Translations under genes and position numbers: made by a program
Notes under the pieces: model-generated
What the model saw: only the letters and a program-made list of their open reading frames with translations
The model's database searches: none
What the model was told of the DNA's origin: nothing
In this document: piece by piece, positions 1 to 7,899 of the stretch
How positions within the stretch are numbered: position 1 is the first letter of the stretch
How the letters are laid out: the number at the start of each line of letters is the position of its first letter
Origin: Stenotrophomonas humi
GTDB taxonomy: Bacteria; Pseudomonadota; Gammaproteobacteria; Xanthomonadales; Xanthomonadaceae
Assembly: GCF_001431415.1 (NCBI RefSeq)
Contig: NZ_LDJI01000004.1
Span: 124,001 to 188,000 of the forward strand
Direction of reading: 5' to 3'
DNA length: 64,000 nucleotides

Positions 1-250
1 CGGCCAGTTCGCGGGTGGGGCAGAGCACCAGTGCCTGGGTGCGGCTGGTGGCCGGATCAAGCCGGTTGAGCAGGCCCAGGCCGAAGGCGGCGGTCTTGCC
101 GCTGCCGGTGGGGGCCTGCGCGATCACGTCACGGCCCTCCAGGATCGGCGGCAGGCTCAGTGCCTGCACGGGAGTCATCGAGGTGTAGCCCAGCGCGTCG
201 ATGCCGGGAGCGAGTGCCGGGGACAGCGGCAGGGAGGAGAAATCATTCAT
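1..250 (-). CDS. dbpA: ATP-dependent RNA helicase DbpA, N-terminal part (runs off the window)
   Basis: The first 83 residues of a DEAD-box RNA helicase are visible; the rest lies beyond base 1. The fragment carries the Q-motif region (GYTSMTPVQ, residues 21-29), Walker A/motif I (APTGSGKT, 46-53) and motif Ia (PTREL, 78-82). The opening (FSSLPLSPAL) and the run TQALVLCPTREL resemble E. coli DbpA, which remodels 23S rRNA during 50S subunit assembly through a C-terminal domain that binds hairpin 92. That domain is outside the window, so DbpA rather than another DEAD-box protein is a family-level judgement. The ATG at 248-250 is followed directly by the conserved N-terminus. A repeat-bearing intergenic region separates it from the yeiH-like gene on the same strand. 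Confidence 0.82.
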   Translation of the reverse strand, partial: MNDFSSLPLSPALAPGIDALGYTSMTPVQALSLPPILEGRDVIAQAPTGSGKTAAFGLGLLNRLDPATSRTQALVLCPTRELA

Positions 251-283
251 GGGGCATTTTCGCAGAAAAGGCCGGTGCTCGCC

Positions 284-420
284 CGCTTGAGCCCCTCTCC
301 CGCTTGCGGGAGAGGGGTTGGGGTGAGGGCGCTTTGGGGGCATCTAGAGCAGAAGCAAAAAGCGAAGCCCCATCCGCCCTCCGGGCACCTTCCCTCGCAG
401 GCGGGGGAAGGGAGCATCCG
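284..420. repeat. Two-hairpin intergenic repeat of Xanthomonadaceae type
   Basis: Most of the gap between dbpA and the yeiH-like gene is a composite of two imperfect hairpins. The first is a near-perfect palindrome at 292-317 (CCCCTCTCCC, then GGGAGAGGGG). The second is weaker, at about 388-413 (CCTTCCCTCGC and GCGGGGGAAGGG). Between them lies a spacer containing CAGAAGCA and CATCCGC. A diverged copy with the same order of blocks occurs at about 31240-31360. No coding potential is visible. It may act as a transcript-end or spacer element; its function is unknown. Confidence 0.6.
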
Positions 421-448
421 CGGTCTGTCAGTACAGGCGCCGCGGTCA

Positions 449-1504
449 TCACAACACCGCACGGATTCCCAGGTTGATCACCATCCCACCAACCAGCAGC
501 CAGGCGAACAACAGCAACGCCAGCAGCATTGGTTTGGGCCCGGCCTGACGCAATGCAGAAGCATGTGTGGTCAAACCCAGTGCGGCCATCGCCATCGCCA
601 ACAGCGCGGTATCCAGATCCACCAGCAGGGTTACAAGGTGGGCCGGCAGCAGCTGCAACGAATTGAACGCGACCATGGCGATGAAGCCGAATGCAAACCA
701 GGGGATGGTGATCTTCGAGCGCTCATCGCTTCCCGCCCGCTTGCCACGGGCCAGTACCGCCGACAGGCCGACCAGAAACGGCGCCAGCATCATTACCCGC
801 ACCATCTTGGTGATCACCGCCGCATCGGCGGCGGGCTCGCCGATCGCGCGGCCTGCGGCGACCACCTGGGCGACCTCGTGCACGGTGGCGCCGGTGAACA
901 CGCCGAAGGCGGTTTCATCCAGTGGCATCCAACCAGCGCTGACGCCCCATTGGTAGAACAGTGGGTACAGGAACATCGCCAGCGTGCCGAACACGACCAC
1001 CGTGGCCACGGCGACCGCCACCTGCTCGGCGCGGCCCTTGACCACCGGCTCGGTCGCCATCACGGCAGCAGCACCGCAGATCGAGCTGCCGGCACCGATC
1101 AGCAGCGCCGAGTTGCGATCCAGTCCCAGTACCCGGGTGCCCAGCCACCAGGCCAGGGCGAAGGTGGAGCACAGTACCAGCGCGTCGATCACCACGCCGG
1201 TCAGCCCGACCTGGCCGATGTCCTGAAGGGTCAGGCGCAGCCCGTAGAGAATGATGCCGGCGCGCAGCAGGGTGGCTTTGGAAAACCCCACCCCGGTCGC
1301 GGCGCGCGGTGCCAGGGTGCCGTAGACGGAGTTGCCCACGGCGATACCGATCACGATCGCCAGCGTCAGCGCGCTGATGCCGTGCGCCTGCATCCACGGC
1401 AGGGTGCCCAGCCAAATCGACACGCCCGCAATCGCGGCGGTCAGCAGCAGGCCGGGGAGAAGTTTGGGAGTCGGCCGGATCAAGTGTTGTGTGGCGGTAT
1501 TCAT
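449..1504 (-). CDS. yeiH: YeiH-type membrane protein, putative sulfate/sulfite-family exporter (UPF0324)
   Basis: This 351-residue, highly hydrophobic protein has about ten predicted membrane segments and fits the UPF0324/YeiH family (E. coli YeiH is about 350 residues). Typical family stretches are the glycine-rich [14 protein letters not shown] in mid-protein and [14 protein letters not shown] further on. Members are annotated as putative sulfate exporters, but the substrate is not firmly established. The ATG at 1504 starts a short polar N-terminus before the first membrane helix. It is divergent from a LysR-family regulator at 1602, the same arrangement as yeiE/yeiH in enterobacteria, which supports both calls. 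Expression is probably controlled by that regulator from the shared intergenic region. Confidence 0.8.
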   Translation of the reverse strand: MNTATQHLIRPTPKLLPGLLLTAAIAGVSIWLGTLPWMQAHGISALTLAIVIGIAVGNSVYGTLAPRAATGVGFSKATLLRAGIILYGLRLTLQDIGQVGLTGVVIDALVLCSTFALAWWLGTRVLGLDRNSALLIGAGSSICGAAAVMATEPVVKGRAEQVAVAVATVVVFGTLAMFLYPLFYQWGVSAGWMPLDETAFGVFTGATVHEVAQVVAAGRAIGEPAADAAVITKMVRVMMLAPFLVGLSAVLARGKRAGSDERSKITIPWFAFGFIAMVAFNSLQLLPAHLVTLLVDLDTALLAMAMAALGLTTHASALRQAGPKPMLLALLLFAWLLVGGMVINLGIRAVL

Positions 1505-1554
1505 GACAGTGGGTTATCAGAAGATGGCCCATCCTGCTCCGGGAGGTATAAGCT

Positions 1555-1592
1555 GTAAAACGGATAGTATTTGTAAATTCAACCTGTTTTAC
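1555..1592. promoter_or_regulatory. Inverted repeat in the yeiH/LysR divergent promoter region
   Basis: Two exact 7-base arms, GTAAAAC at 1555-1561 and GTTTTAC at 1586-1592, flank an AT-rich core in the 97-base gap between the divergent genes. LysR regulators usually bind interrupted dyads with T-N11-A character upstream of divergent targets, so this is the best visible operator candidate. The arm spacing is wider than a classic LysR box, so a different core within it is possible. Confidence 0.45.
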
Positions 1593-1601
1593 GGGTAATT
1601 C

Positions 1602-2507
1602 ATGCATCTTTCCCTGCGGCAGCTGCAGATCTTTTCGGCCATTGCCGAGGCCGGGACCACCACCGCCGCCGGCGAGGCCATTGGTTTGTCGCAGTCGGCG
1701 GTGAGTGCTGCCCTGAATGAACTGGAGAACCTGCTGGGCCTGGCGCTGTTTGATCGGGTCGGGCGTCGGCTGGTGCTGAACGGCCACGGCCGCGCGCTGC
1801 TGCCGGAGGCACGGGCGCTGCTGGCGGGCATGGCGGATATCGAACGTCGCTTCCGCCTCGGGCGGGAAGATGTCGCGCCCGTGCGCTGGCGGGTGGGGGC
1901 CAGCACCACCATCGGCAACTACCTGCTGCCGGCCCGCATCGCCGACCTGCTGGAAATCAACACCCAGGCGCACGTTGATCTGGTCATCGGCAACACCCGC
2001 GAGGTGACCACCGCCGTTCAGCGGCTGGAAGTGGATATCGGCCTGATCGAAGGACCGAACCACGAGCCGGGGCTGGAGGTTGCCGAATGGAAGGACGATG
2101 AGCTGGTCATCGTGTTCGGCGAGCGTCATCCCATGGCGGCCGAGCTGCGTCACGGTGCCGACATGGCCCAGCTGCGCCAGGCCTGCTGGTTGTTGCGCGA
2201 GCCGGGTTCGGGTACCCGCGAAGCCGCTGAACAGGCCTTGCTGCCGCATCTGCATGGCTTTTCCCAGGTGCTGCAGCTGGGCGGTACGGAGGCGATCAAA
2301 CAGGGCGCGGTGGCCGGTTTGGGGCTGGCCTGCCTGTCGCGGCATGCCGTGGCCGACCTGGTGGCGCTGGGCAGGCTGCAGGTGCTGGTCACCCCGTTGC
2401 CGCCACTGAGTCGACGGCTGTGGCTGGTGCGGCACCCCGGCAAACGGGTGCCGGCCAGCCTGCGTCAGTTGCTGGCGCTGCCCGGGGACGTCTTCGCCGA
2501 CGCCTGA
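1602..2507 (+). CDS. LysR-family transcriptional regulator, YeiE-like
   Basis: This 301-residue protein has a typical LysR layout. The N-terminal winged helix-turn-helix covers about residues 1-62 (LRQLQIFSAIAEAG, then LSQSAVSAALNELE), and a periplasmic-binding-protein-like effector domain spans about 90-295. The ATG at 1602 places the HTH at the usual distance from the N-terminus. It is divergent from a YeiH-type membrane protein, matching the enterobacterial yeiE/yeiH pair. YeiE homologues in some enterobacteria and Campylobacter have been linked to sulfite sensing, so a sulfur oxyanion effector is a reasonable inference. LysR proteins usually repress their own gene and activate the divergent one. 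uup begins 18 bases after the stop, but uup is widely conserved elsewhere, so a functional link is doubtful. Confidence 0.8.
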   Translation: MHLSLRQLQIFSAIAEAGTTTAAGEAIGLSQSAVSAALNELENLLGLALFDRVGRRLVLNGHGRALLPEARALLAGMADIERRFRLGREDVAPVRWRVGASTTIGNYLLPARIADLLEINTQAHVDLVIGNTREVTTAVQRLEVDIGLIEGPNHEPGLEVAEWKDDELVIVFGERHPMAAELRHGADMAQLRQACWLLREPGSGTREAAEQALLPHLHGFSQVLQLGGTEAIKQGAVAGLGLACLSRHAVADLVALGRLQVLVTPLPPLSRRLWLVRHPGKRVPASLRQLLALPGDVFADA

Positions 2508-2525
2508 GTCCCGTACAATAGGCGG

Positions 2526-4418
2526 ATGTCTTTGATTACTCTGCAGAACGTCGACTACAGCGTCGGCGGCCCGTTGTTGCTGGAAAAAACCGAACTGTCG
2601 ATCGAAGCAGGCGAGCGTATCGCCCTGATCGGCCGCAACGGCGCCGGCAAATCCACTTTGATGAAGTTGATGGCCGGCGAGCTCAAGCCCGACGACGGCG
2701 AAGTGCGCGTCCAGCAGGGCGTGCGCGTCACCCGGCTTGAGCAGGAGGTGCCACATGGCGCGGCCGGCAGCGTGTTTGACGTGGTCGCCGAAGGCCTGGG
2801 CGAACTGGGCCATTGGTTGGCCGAGTTCCACCGCCTGAGCCATGCCGAGGTGTTCGATGGCGACGCCATGGGCGACGTGCAGGCCAAGATCGACGGCGCT
2901 GACGGCTGGGGTCTGGACCAGCGTGTAGCTGAAACCCTGACCAAACTGGAGCTGGACGGCGACGCCGAATTCAGCCGTCTGTCTGGCGGCATGAAGCGCC
3001 GCGTGCTGCTGGCGCGCGCGCTGGTGGCCGGGCCGGACGTGCTGTTGCTGGACGAACCGACCAACCACCTGGACATCGAAGCCATCGATTGGCTGGAAGG
3101 TTTCCTCAAGGGCTGGAACGGCTGCGTGGTGTTCGTCACCCATGACCGTCGCTTCCTGCGTGCACTGGCCACCCGCATCGTCGAGATCGACCGTGGCCAG
3201 GTGACCAGCTGGCCGGGCGACTGGGAAAACTACGAGCGCCGCCGTGAGGAGCGTCTCAACGCGCAGGCGCAGGAAAACGCCCGCTTCGACAAGCTGCTGG
3301 CACAGGAAGAAGTGTGGATCCGGCAGGGCATCAGGGCCCGCCGTACCCGCGACGAAGGCCGCGTGCGCCGGCTCAAGGCGATGCGCAGCGAGCGCGTGCA
3401 GCGCCGCGAGCTGGGTGGCAACGTCAAGCTGGAAGCGGCTGGTGCGGAGAACTCCGGCAAGAAGGTCATCGACATCAAGGACGTGAACTTCTCCTTCGGT
3501 CAGCGGACGATGATCAAGGACTTCTCGACCGTCATCCTGCGCGGCGACCGTATCGGCCTGATCGGCCCCAACGGCAGCGGCAAGACCACCCTGCTCAAGC
3601 TGCTGCTGGGCGAGCTGCAGCCGGACAGCGGCGAAGTGCGGCAGGGCACCAACCTGCAGATCGCCTATTTCGACCAGTACCGCGCCACGTTGCGCGAGGA
3701 CTGGAGCGCGATCGAGAACGTGGCCGAAGGCGCGGACTTCATCGATCTCAACGGCAAGCGCAAGCATGTGCACGCCTACCTGCAGGACTTCCTGTTCACG
3801 CCGGAGCGTGCACGCGCGCCGATCACCCGCCTGTCCGGCGGTGAGCGCAACCGCCTGCTGCTGGCCAAGCTGTTCGCACAGCCGTCCAACCTGCTGGTGA
3901 TGGATGAACCGACCAACGACCTGGACGTGGAAACCCTGGAGCTGCTCGAAGAGCTGCTGGGTGACTACACCGGCACCTTGTTGTTGGTCAGCCATGACCG
4001 TGACTTCCTCGACAACGTGGTGACCTCCACGCTGGTGCTGGAAGGCGAGGGCAAGGTGGGCGATTACATCGGCGGCTACAGCGACTCGCTGCGCCAGCGC
4101 CCGGCACCGACGATGAGCGGCATGGCCGTGGCCAAGGCTTCGGCGACCGCCGCGCCTGCAGCCAAGTCGGCGGCGCCGGTGGCCGAGCCGGCAGCGGCCA
4201 AGCGCAAGCTCAGCTTCAAGGACGCGCGTGAGCTGGAGCAGTTGCCGGCCAAGATCGAACAGCTGGAAATGGACGTGGAAGGCCTGACCAGCGCGATGAA
4301 CGATCCCTCGTTCTACACACGCTCCAGCGCCGAAGTCACCGCGCACACGCAGAAGCTGACCAAGGTGCAGGCCGAGCTGGATGCGGCGTATGCACGCTGG
4401 CAGGAACTGGACAGCTGA
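2526..4418 (+). CDS. uup: ABC-F family ATPase Uup
   Basis: This 630-residue soluble protein has two ABC ATPase domains and no membrane segments. Domain 1 has Walker A GRNGAGKST (residues 36-44), an LSGG signature and Walker B ending LLLDEPTNHLD. Domain 2 has Walker A GPNGSGKTT, signature LSGGERNRLLLAK and Walker B LLVMDEPTNDLD. An arginine-rich interdomain linker (P-site tRNA interaction motif) precedes the second domain. An Ala/Pro-rich stretch then leads to a C-terminal coiled coil at about residues 570-630, the hallmark of Uup. ABC-F proteins act on ribosomes to relieve stalling; Uup also affects precise transposon excision in E. coli. Start ATG at 2526. Confidence 0.9.
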   Translation: MSLITLQNVDYSVGGPLLLEKTELSIEAGERIALIGRNGAGKSTLMKLMAGELKPDDGEVRVQQGVRVTRLEQEVPHGAAGSVFDVVAEGLGELGHWLAEFHRLSHAEVFDGDAMGDVQAKIDGADGWGLDQRVAETLTKLELDGDAEFSRLSGGMKRRVLLARALVAGPDVLLLDEPTNHLDIEAIDWLEGFLKGWNGCVVFVTHDRRFLRALATRIVEIDRGQVTSWPGDWENYERRREERLNAQAQENARFDKLLAQEEVWIRQGIRARRTRDEGRVRRLKAMRSERVQRRELGGNVKLEAAGAENSGKKVIDIKDVNFSFGQRTMIKDFSTVILRGDRIGLIGPNGSGKTTLLKLLLGELQPDSGEVRQGTNLQIAYFDQYRATLREDWSAIENVAEGADFIDLNGKRKHVHAYLQDFLFTPERARAPITRLSGGERNRLLLAKLFAQPSNLLVMDEPTNDLDVETLELLEELLGDYTGTLLLVSHDRDFLDNVVTSTLVLEGEGKVGDYIGGYSDSLRQRPAPTMSGMAVAKASATAAPAAKSAAPVAEPAAAKRKLSFKDARELEQLPAKIEQLEMDVEGLTSAMNDPSFYTRSSAEVTAHTQKLTKVQAELDAAYARWQELDS

Positions 4419-4479
4419 GGCTTGCCGGCGGCATGTGGCGCCGCGCATGCTGCCCCTTTCCGGCAAGGGAGGGGCACGC

Positions 4480-5007
4480 ATGCGCTACGCATCAGGTTGC
4501 ATCGCGTTGTTGGCGCTGGGTTTGGTGGCCCCGGCCCAGGCCGAGATCAGGGACCGCACACCCGGCGGTTTCACGGTTGAAAACAGCGCTTTGATCCACT
4601 CACCCGCTGCCGAGGTGTGGCGGGCGATGACGGCCGACGTCGATCACTGGTGGCCGAAGGACCACACCTGGTGGGGCGCCGCCTCCACGCTTTCCATCGA
4701 GACGCGCGCTGGTGGCTGCTTCTGCGAGATGGCGGGTGAGCAGCAGGCGCAACATCTGGAAGTGGTATTCGTCGATCCACGAAAAACGCTGCGGATGTCC
4801 GGCGGGCTTGGGCCGATGCAGGGCATGGGCCTGCATGGCATGGCCGAATGGACCTTGTCGGCCGAGGGCAACACAACCCGGGTGACATGGCGCTATCGGG
4901 CGGGCGGCTACACGCCCGACGATCTGTCAGGCATTGCCCCGGTGGTGGACAAGGTGCAGGCGCAGCAGCTCAACGGGCTGGTCGAGTGGATGGCGCGGCC
5001 ACGTTGA
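4480..5007 (+). CDS. Exported SRPBCC-superfamily protein
   Basis: This is a 175-residue protein with an N-terminal signal peptide (MRYASGCIALLALGLVAPAQA, likely cleaved after the last A). A START/Bet v1-like (SRPBCC, polyketide cyclase/AHSA1-type) fold follows. Family-like features are an opening strand with SPAEVWRAMT, a WWPKDHTWW stretch, and a long C-terminal helix (VDKVQAQQLNGLVEWMA). SRPBCC proteins bind hydrophobic ligands in a deep pocket; the ligand here is unknown. The start at 4480 is chosen because it gives a clean signal peptide and has AAGGGAGGGG just upstream. An in-frame ATG further upstream overlaps uup and would bury the signal. It points towards the RNase/inhibitor pair on the other strand. 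Confidence 0.7.
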   Translation: MRYASGCIALLALGLVAPAQAEIRDRTPGGFTVENSALIHSPAAEVWRAMTADVDHWWPKDHTWWGAASTLSIETRAGGCFCEMAGEQQAQHLEVVFVDPRKTLRMSGGLGPMQGMGLHGMAEWTLSAEGNTTRVTWRYRAGGYTPDDLSGIAPVVDKVQAQQLNGLVEWMARPR

Positions 5008-5026
5008 GACCGCTCCGTCGACTGTC

Positions 5027-5470
5027 TCAGGCGTCGGTTCCGGGCGCCCCGGCGTCCGCATCGCGCAGCTCCAGAAATGCCCAGAACGGCACCTTGTCCT
5101 CGGTCCAGCGAGCGGTGGCTTCGGAAAGGATGTCGAGCAGCGTGTCGAAGTCGCCGCTGCTGCGCTGGCGCAGGTCATCGGCATCGTTGAACAACAGGGC
5201 GTAGCCGTTGGCCGGCAACCAGGACAGGTCGCGCAGGGCATCGGACAGCGCGTCCCAGTTGCGGCCCCAGCCCGGCGGGAAATCCAGCTGCGTGCCAATG
5301 CGCATCAGCAGCGTGCGCTTGTCGGTACAGCCCTCCAGGTCCACGCGCAACACTTTCAGACCTGCATCGCGTGCAGCGGCAGCCAACCCACCCAGGTCGC
5401 CGATGCTGACGCCATAGACGCCCGCCTGGCCGGCGTCTTCCAGCCCCATGTCGAAACCGCTGTCACTCAT
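5027..5470 (-). CDS. Barstar-family ribonuclease inhibitor
   Basis: This 147-residue acidic protein contains a barstar-like domain. The diagnostic stretch GWGRNWDALSDALRDL lines up with the YYGENLDALWDCL segment of Bacillus barstar, including the Asp that binds the RNase active site. There is no signal peptide, so it should act in the cytoplasm. The start at 5470 (MSDSGF) is preferred over an upstream in-frame ATG because it overlaps the end of the RNase gene by 8 bases (ATGAGTGA), a classic translational-coupling arrangement. By family knowledge it would bind and block the barnase-like RNase encoded immediately upstream, protecting the producer. The N-terminal 30 residues are an extension with no obvious match. 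Confidence 0.85.
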   Translation of the reverse strand: MSDSGFDMGLEDAGQAGVYGVSIGDLGGLAAAARDAGLKVLRVDLEGCTDKRTLLMRIGTQLDFPPGWGRNWDALSDALRDLSWLPANGYALLFNDADDLRQRSSGDFDTLLDILSEATARWTEDKVPFWAFLELRDADAGAPGTDA

Positions 5471-5927
5471 GGCGTTCTCCGGTGGCGGGTACTTCAAAGC
5501 TGCGGAAACTCTCATAGTGATCGTCGGTGTAATACCAGGCATCGGGCGGATCCCCGCCGGTGACGATGCGTTTGGCGCCGCGATGGTTCAGTCCGGGTGT
5601 GTCCACGGTGTATTCGCGGTAGTAGCCGCGTGGGCGCTGTGGCAGCTGACGCTCGCGATTACCGAACACGCTGCCGTCCTGTTTGTGCGGGTAAGGCCCG
5701 CCACGTTGGATCAGCGCGATCGTCGCGCGCGCTTCAGGCGGCAGGAAGGCAGGCAGCGCGTCCCGGTGTGCTGTTTCAGAACGTTGCGGCGCCGGTGCGC
5801 TGTCGGCAACGCCCTGGGTCAACGATGGGGCGAACTTCGGAGGCGAGGGCTGCTGCAGCGCGCGCATTCCCCACAGCCCGACGATGAGCAGGATTACAGC
5901 GATGACCAGTAGTTGAGGCTTGCGCAT
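5463..5927 (-). CDS. Membrane-targeted or secreted barnase-like guanyl-specific ribonuclease
   Basis: This is a 154-residue protein. An N-terminal hydrophobic segment (residues 6-20) acts as signal peptide or anchor. A proline-rich linker follows, then an N1/T1/barnase-type ribonuclease domain at about residues 65-145. VFGNRERQLP aligns with barnase IFSNREGKLP. The catalytic set can be read off: R91 (barnase R59), E105 (E73), R116 and R120 (R83, R87, same spacing of four) and H137 in DDHYESF (H102). The active site therefore looks intact. It would cleave RNA outside the cytoplasm, for nutrient scavenging or competition. It is co-transcribed with the barstar-like inhibitor, whose start codon overlaps its stop. 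An equivalent of barnase K27 is not obvious. Confidence 0.85.
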   Translation of the reverse strand: MRKPQLLVIAVILLIVGLWGMRALQQPSPPKFAPSLTQGVADSAPAPQRSETAHRDALPAFLPPEARATIALIQRGGPYPHKQDGSVFGNRERQLPQRPRGYYREYTVDTPGLNHRGAKRIVTGGDPPDAWYYTDDHYESFRSFEVPATGERHE

Positions 5928-6096
5928 CGGCGTGGCTGGGTTCAGCGGACAAGACGATGATTATCACGTGCGTACGTCGTTTTTTTTGAACGGCGGGCTT
6001 ATCGGTGGTGCTTCACGTCGAGGTAACAACGGTGGCAGTTGTTACGCCGGGCAATGCGAGGCCCAACAGCGGGACAAAGTTTCCTTTACACCGGCC

Positions 6097-6125
6097 TTGG
6101 TAAGTTGCGACTTCGTCCCTACTAT
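6097..6125 (+). promoter_or_regulatory. Sigma-70 promoter candidate for sodA
   Basis: TTGGTA (6097-6102) and TACTAT (6120-6125) are separated by 17 bases, the optimal spacing. Both are close to the -35 and -10 consensus and lie about 60 bases upstream of the sodA start codon. The rest of the 260-base gap after the RNase gene shows nothing else I can name apart from a T8 run at about 5980. Confidence 0.5.
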
Positions 6126-6188
6126 TCACTGCGCATCGCCCGGTTTTCCACCGGGCGCAGAACCCAGGCAATCAGACGGAGATCCCTC

Positions 6189-6800
6189 ATGGCCTACACC
6201 CTGCCCAAGCTTCCCTACGCCTACGACGCCCTTGAGCCGAATATCGACGCCGAGACGATGGAAATCCATCACTCCAAGCATCACCAGACCTATATCAACA
6301 ACGTCAATGCGGCGCTGGAAGGCACCGAGTACGCCGACCTGCCGGTTGAAGAGCTGGTCAAGAAGACCAAGTCGCTGCCGGAAAACCTGCAGGGCCCGGT
6401 GCGCAACAACGGTGGCGGCCATGCCAACCACTCGCTGTTCTGGACGGTGATGTCCCCGAATGGCGGCGGCCAGCCGGTCGGCGACGTGGCCAAGGCCATC
6501 GACTCGCAGCTGGGTGGTTTCGAGAAGTTCAAGGAAGCCTTCACCAAGGCAGCCCTGACCCGCTTCGGCAGCGGCTGGGCGTGGCTGAGCGTCACCCCGG
6601 ACAAGAAGGTGGTCGTGGAATCCTCGGCCAACCAGGACAGCCCGCTGATGGACGGCAACACGCCGATCCTGGCGCTGGACGTGTGGGAACACGCCTACTA
6701 CCTGAAGTACCAGAACCGTCGTCCGGAATACATCGGCGCGTTCTTCAACGTCGTTGACTGGAATGAAGTCGAGCGTCGTTACCAGGAAGCCATCGCCTGA
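6189..6800 (+). CDS. sodA: Superoxide dismutase, Mn type
   Basis: This 203-residue enzyme dismutates superoxide to oxygen and hydrogen peroxide in the cytoplasm. It starts [17 protein letters not shown], the normal Fe/Mn-SOD N-terminus. Metal ligands are His27 (HHSKHHQTY region), the His in [10 protein letters not shown], and Asp and His in DVWEHAYY near the C-terminus. Mn rather than Fe specificity is suggested by [10 protein letters not shown] and by the Gln in ANQDSPLM, which corresponds to Gln146 of E. coli MnSOD. The ATG at 6189 follows GGAGATCC. It is monocistronic, with a candidate promoter upstream and a strong terminator at 6856. Confidence 0.95.
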   Translation: MAYTLPKLPYAYDALEPNIDAETMEIHHSKHHQTYINNVNAALEGTEYADLPVEELVKKTKSLPENLQGPVRNNGGGHANHSLFWTVMSPNGGGQPVGDVAKAIDSQLGGFEKFKEAFTKAALTRFGSGWAWLSVTPDKKVVVESSANQDSPLMDGNTPILALDVWEHAYYLKYQNRRPEYIGAFFNVVDWNEVERRYQEAIA

Positions 6801-6855
6801 GAAGGTCGATGAACCTGCTGCTGCGCCGCGACGGCGCTGTAGCAGGGTGAAGTAC

Positions 6856-6886
6856 AAAGGCCGGGCATTGCCCGGCCTTTGCTTTT
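6856..6886 (+). terminator. Intrinsic terminator of sodA
   Basis: A GC-rich hairpin (AAAGGCCGGGC, loop ATT, GCCCGGCCTTT) is followed by GCTTTT. It lies 55 bases after the sodA stop and can also serve the convergent gene at 6909. Confidence 0.8.
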
Positions 6887-6908
6887 CCGCTCAACGGCAC
6901 ACGTTGGG

Positions 6909-7739
6909 TCAGGGTGTCTGAGGCGCGGCTTGCGCTTCTTCGTTCGCGTCGGCTGGTACTGCCCGGGTCAAGCGCAGGGTAGCCATCCCGCCAAGCCGTT
7001 GCGCCTCGCTGGAATCGCCGGCGGGCAGTTCGATGGGCTGCTGGCGGATGTCGGCGAAGCTGCGGACCTGGTACAGCACGTCCATGCCGTGCTCATCATT
7101 GCCGTTGCGAGAGCGCGCATCGCCATGGCGCATGGACGGGTTGCGGCGTGCCGGCTGGAAGCCGGGCAGCTGTCGCACCAGTTCTTCGGTAGGGGCGGCA
7201 AAATCGCCGACGATCAACGAGGGCAGGCCGTCATTGGTGGCATCCATCCAGGAACGCAGATCGGCAGCCTGGTGGCCGCGCGCGATCGGCGTGTTGTCGG
7301 CGGGGCGCATGGTGGCCGCATAGAGATTCAGGCGCGCGCGCTGCAGTTCCAGGCGCTGCATGCCGGCAGCGGAGGGCGCCAGATCGCCATGCAGCAGGGT
7401 GACGGCGTCTTCCAGGGTGGTCAGGCGCGACAGCACGGCGTGGCCATGGCGGTCGGGTTGGCTGGGGCGGTCGGCGCTGATGAAGTCGCAGCTGTACTTC
7501 AGGCGGCTGCCGAGCCAGCAGGCAGGATTGGAACCGCCGTTGGCCTGGCTTACGTCCTGGACCACGATCACGTCCGCATGCAGCTCCTCCATGAGTGCGG
7601 CGATACGGTCGCGGTTGCCGGTCCAGCCGCTTTCGGTCGCCGGCAGGCGCAGGCTCGCGATCTTGATCACCGGCATCGTCGGCTCGGCCAGCACGGAGAA
7701 GGAAAGCACCAACAGTCCAAAACAGCCCAGACGCAACAT
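6909..7739 (-). CDS. Exported endonuclease/exonuclease/phosphatase-like protein
   Basis: This 276-residue protein has a signal peptide (MLRLGCFGLLVLSFSVLA) and then a domain resembling the endonuclease/exonuclease/phosphatase superfamily. Supporting signs are an early strand (IKIASLRLP), a DVIVVQDV segment where the family usually has the metal-binding Glu in a QE pair, a central AATMRP strand, and SLIVGDFAAPT, which resembles the family GDFN motif. The Glu-to-Asp change (VVQD) and the loss of Asn after GDF suggest weakened or absent catalysis, so nuclease activity should not be assumed. The C-terminus is rich in Ala, Glu and Gln and looks disordered. It stands alone between two + strand genes. 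Confidence 0.6.
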   Translation of the reverse strand: MLRLGCFGLLVLSFSVLAEPTMPVIKIASLRLPATESGWTGNRDRIAALMEELHADVIVVQDVSQANGGSNPACWLGSRLKYSCDFISADRPSQPDRHGHAVLSRLTTLEDAVTLLHGDLAPSAAGMQRLELQRARLNLYAATMRPADNTPIARGHQAADLRSWMDATNDGLPSLIVGDFAAPTEELVRQLPGFQPARRNPSMRHGDARSRNGNDEHGMDVLYQVRSFADIRQQPIELPAGDSSEAQRLGGMATLRLTRAVPADANEEAQAAPQTP

Positions 7740-7899
7740 TGCAACGGCTCAGGGAAGGGAGGGACATATCGTAATCCGGGCGCCGTCCATGCCGCGTGCA
7801 CGGCAGCGCCAATGCGCTGCAATACGGGTACGGACGGGGCGCGTGATGGCGGCACGATGGGTTACGCTTGCAACCTTTGTATCAACTGATCGCCTCCAG

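Noticed and set aside
915-4481. A 1188-residue open frame on the minus strand opposite uup and the LysR gene
   Set aside because: It is a GC-rich shadow of well-conserved + strand genes, with low-complexity His/Gln/Arg composition and no recognisable domain.
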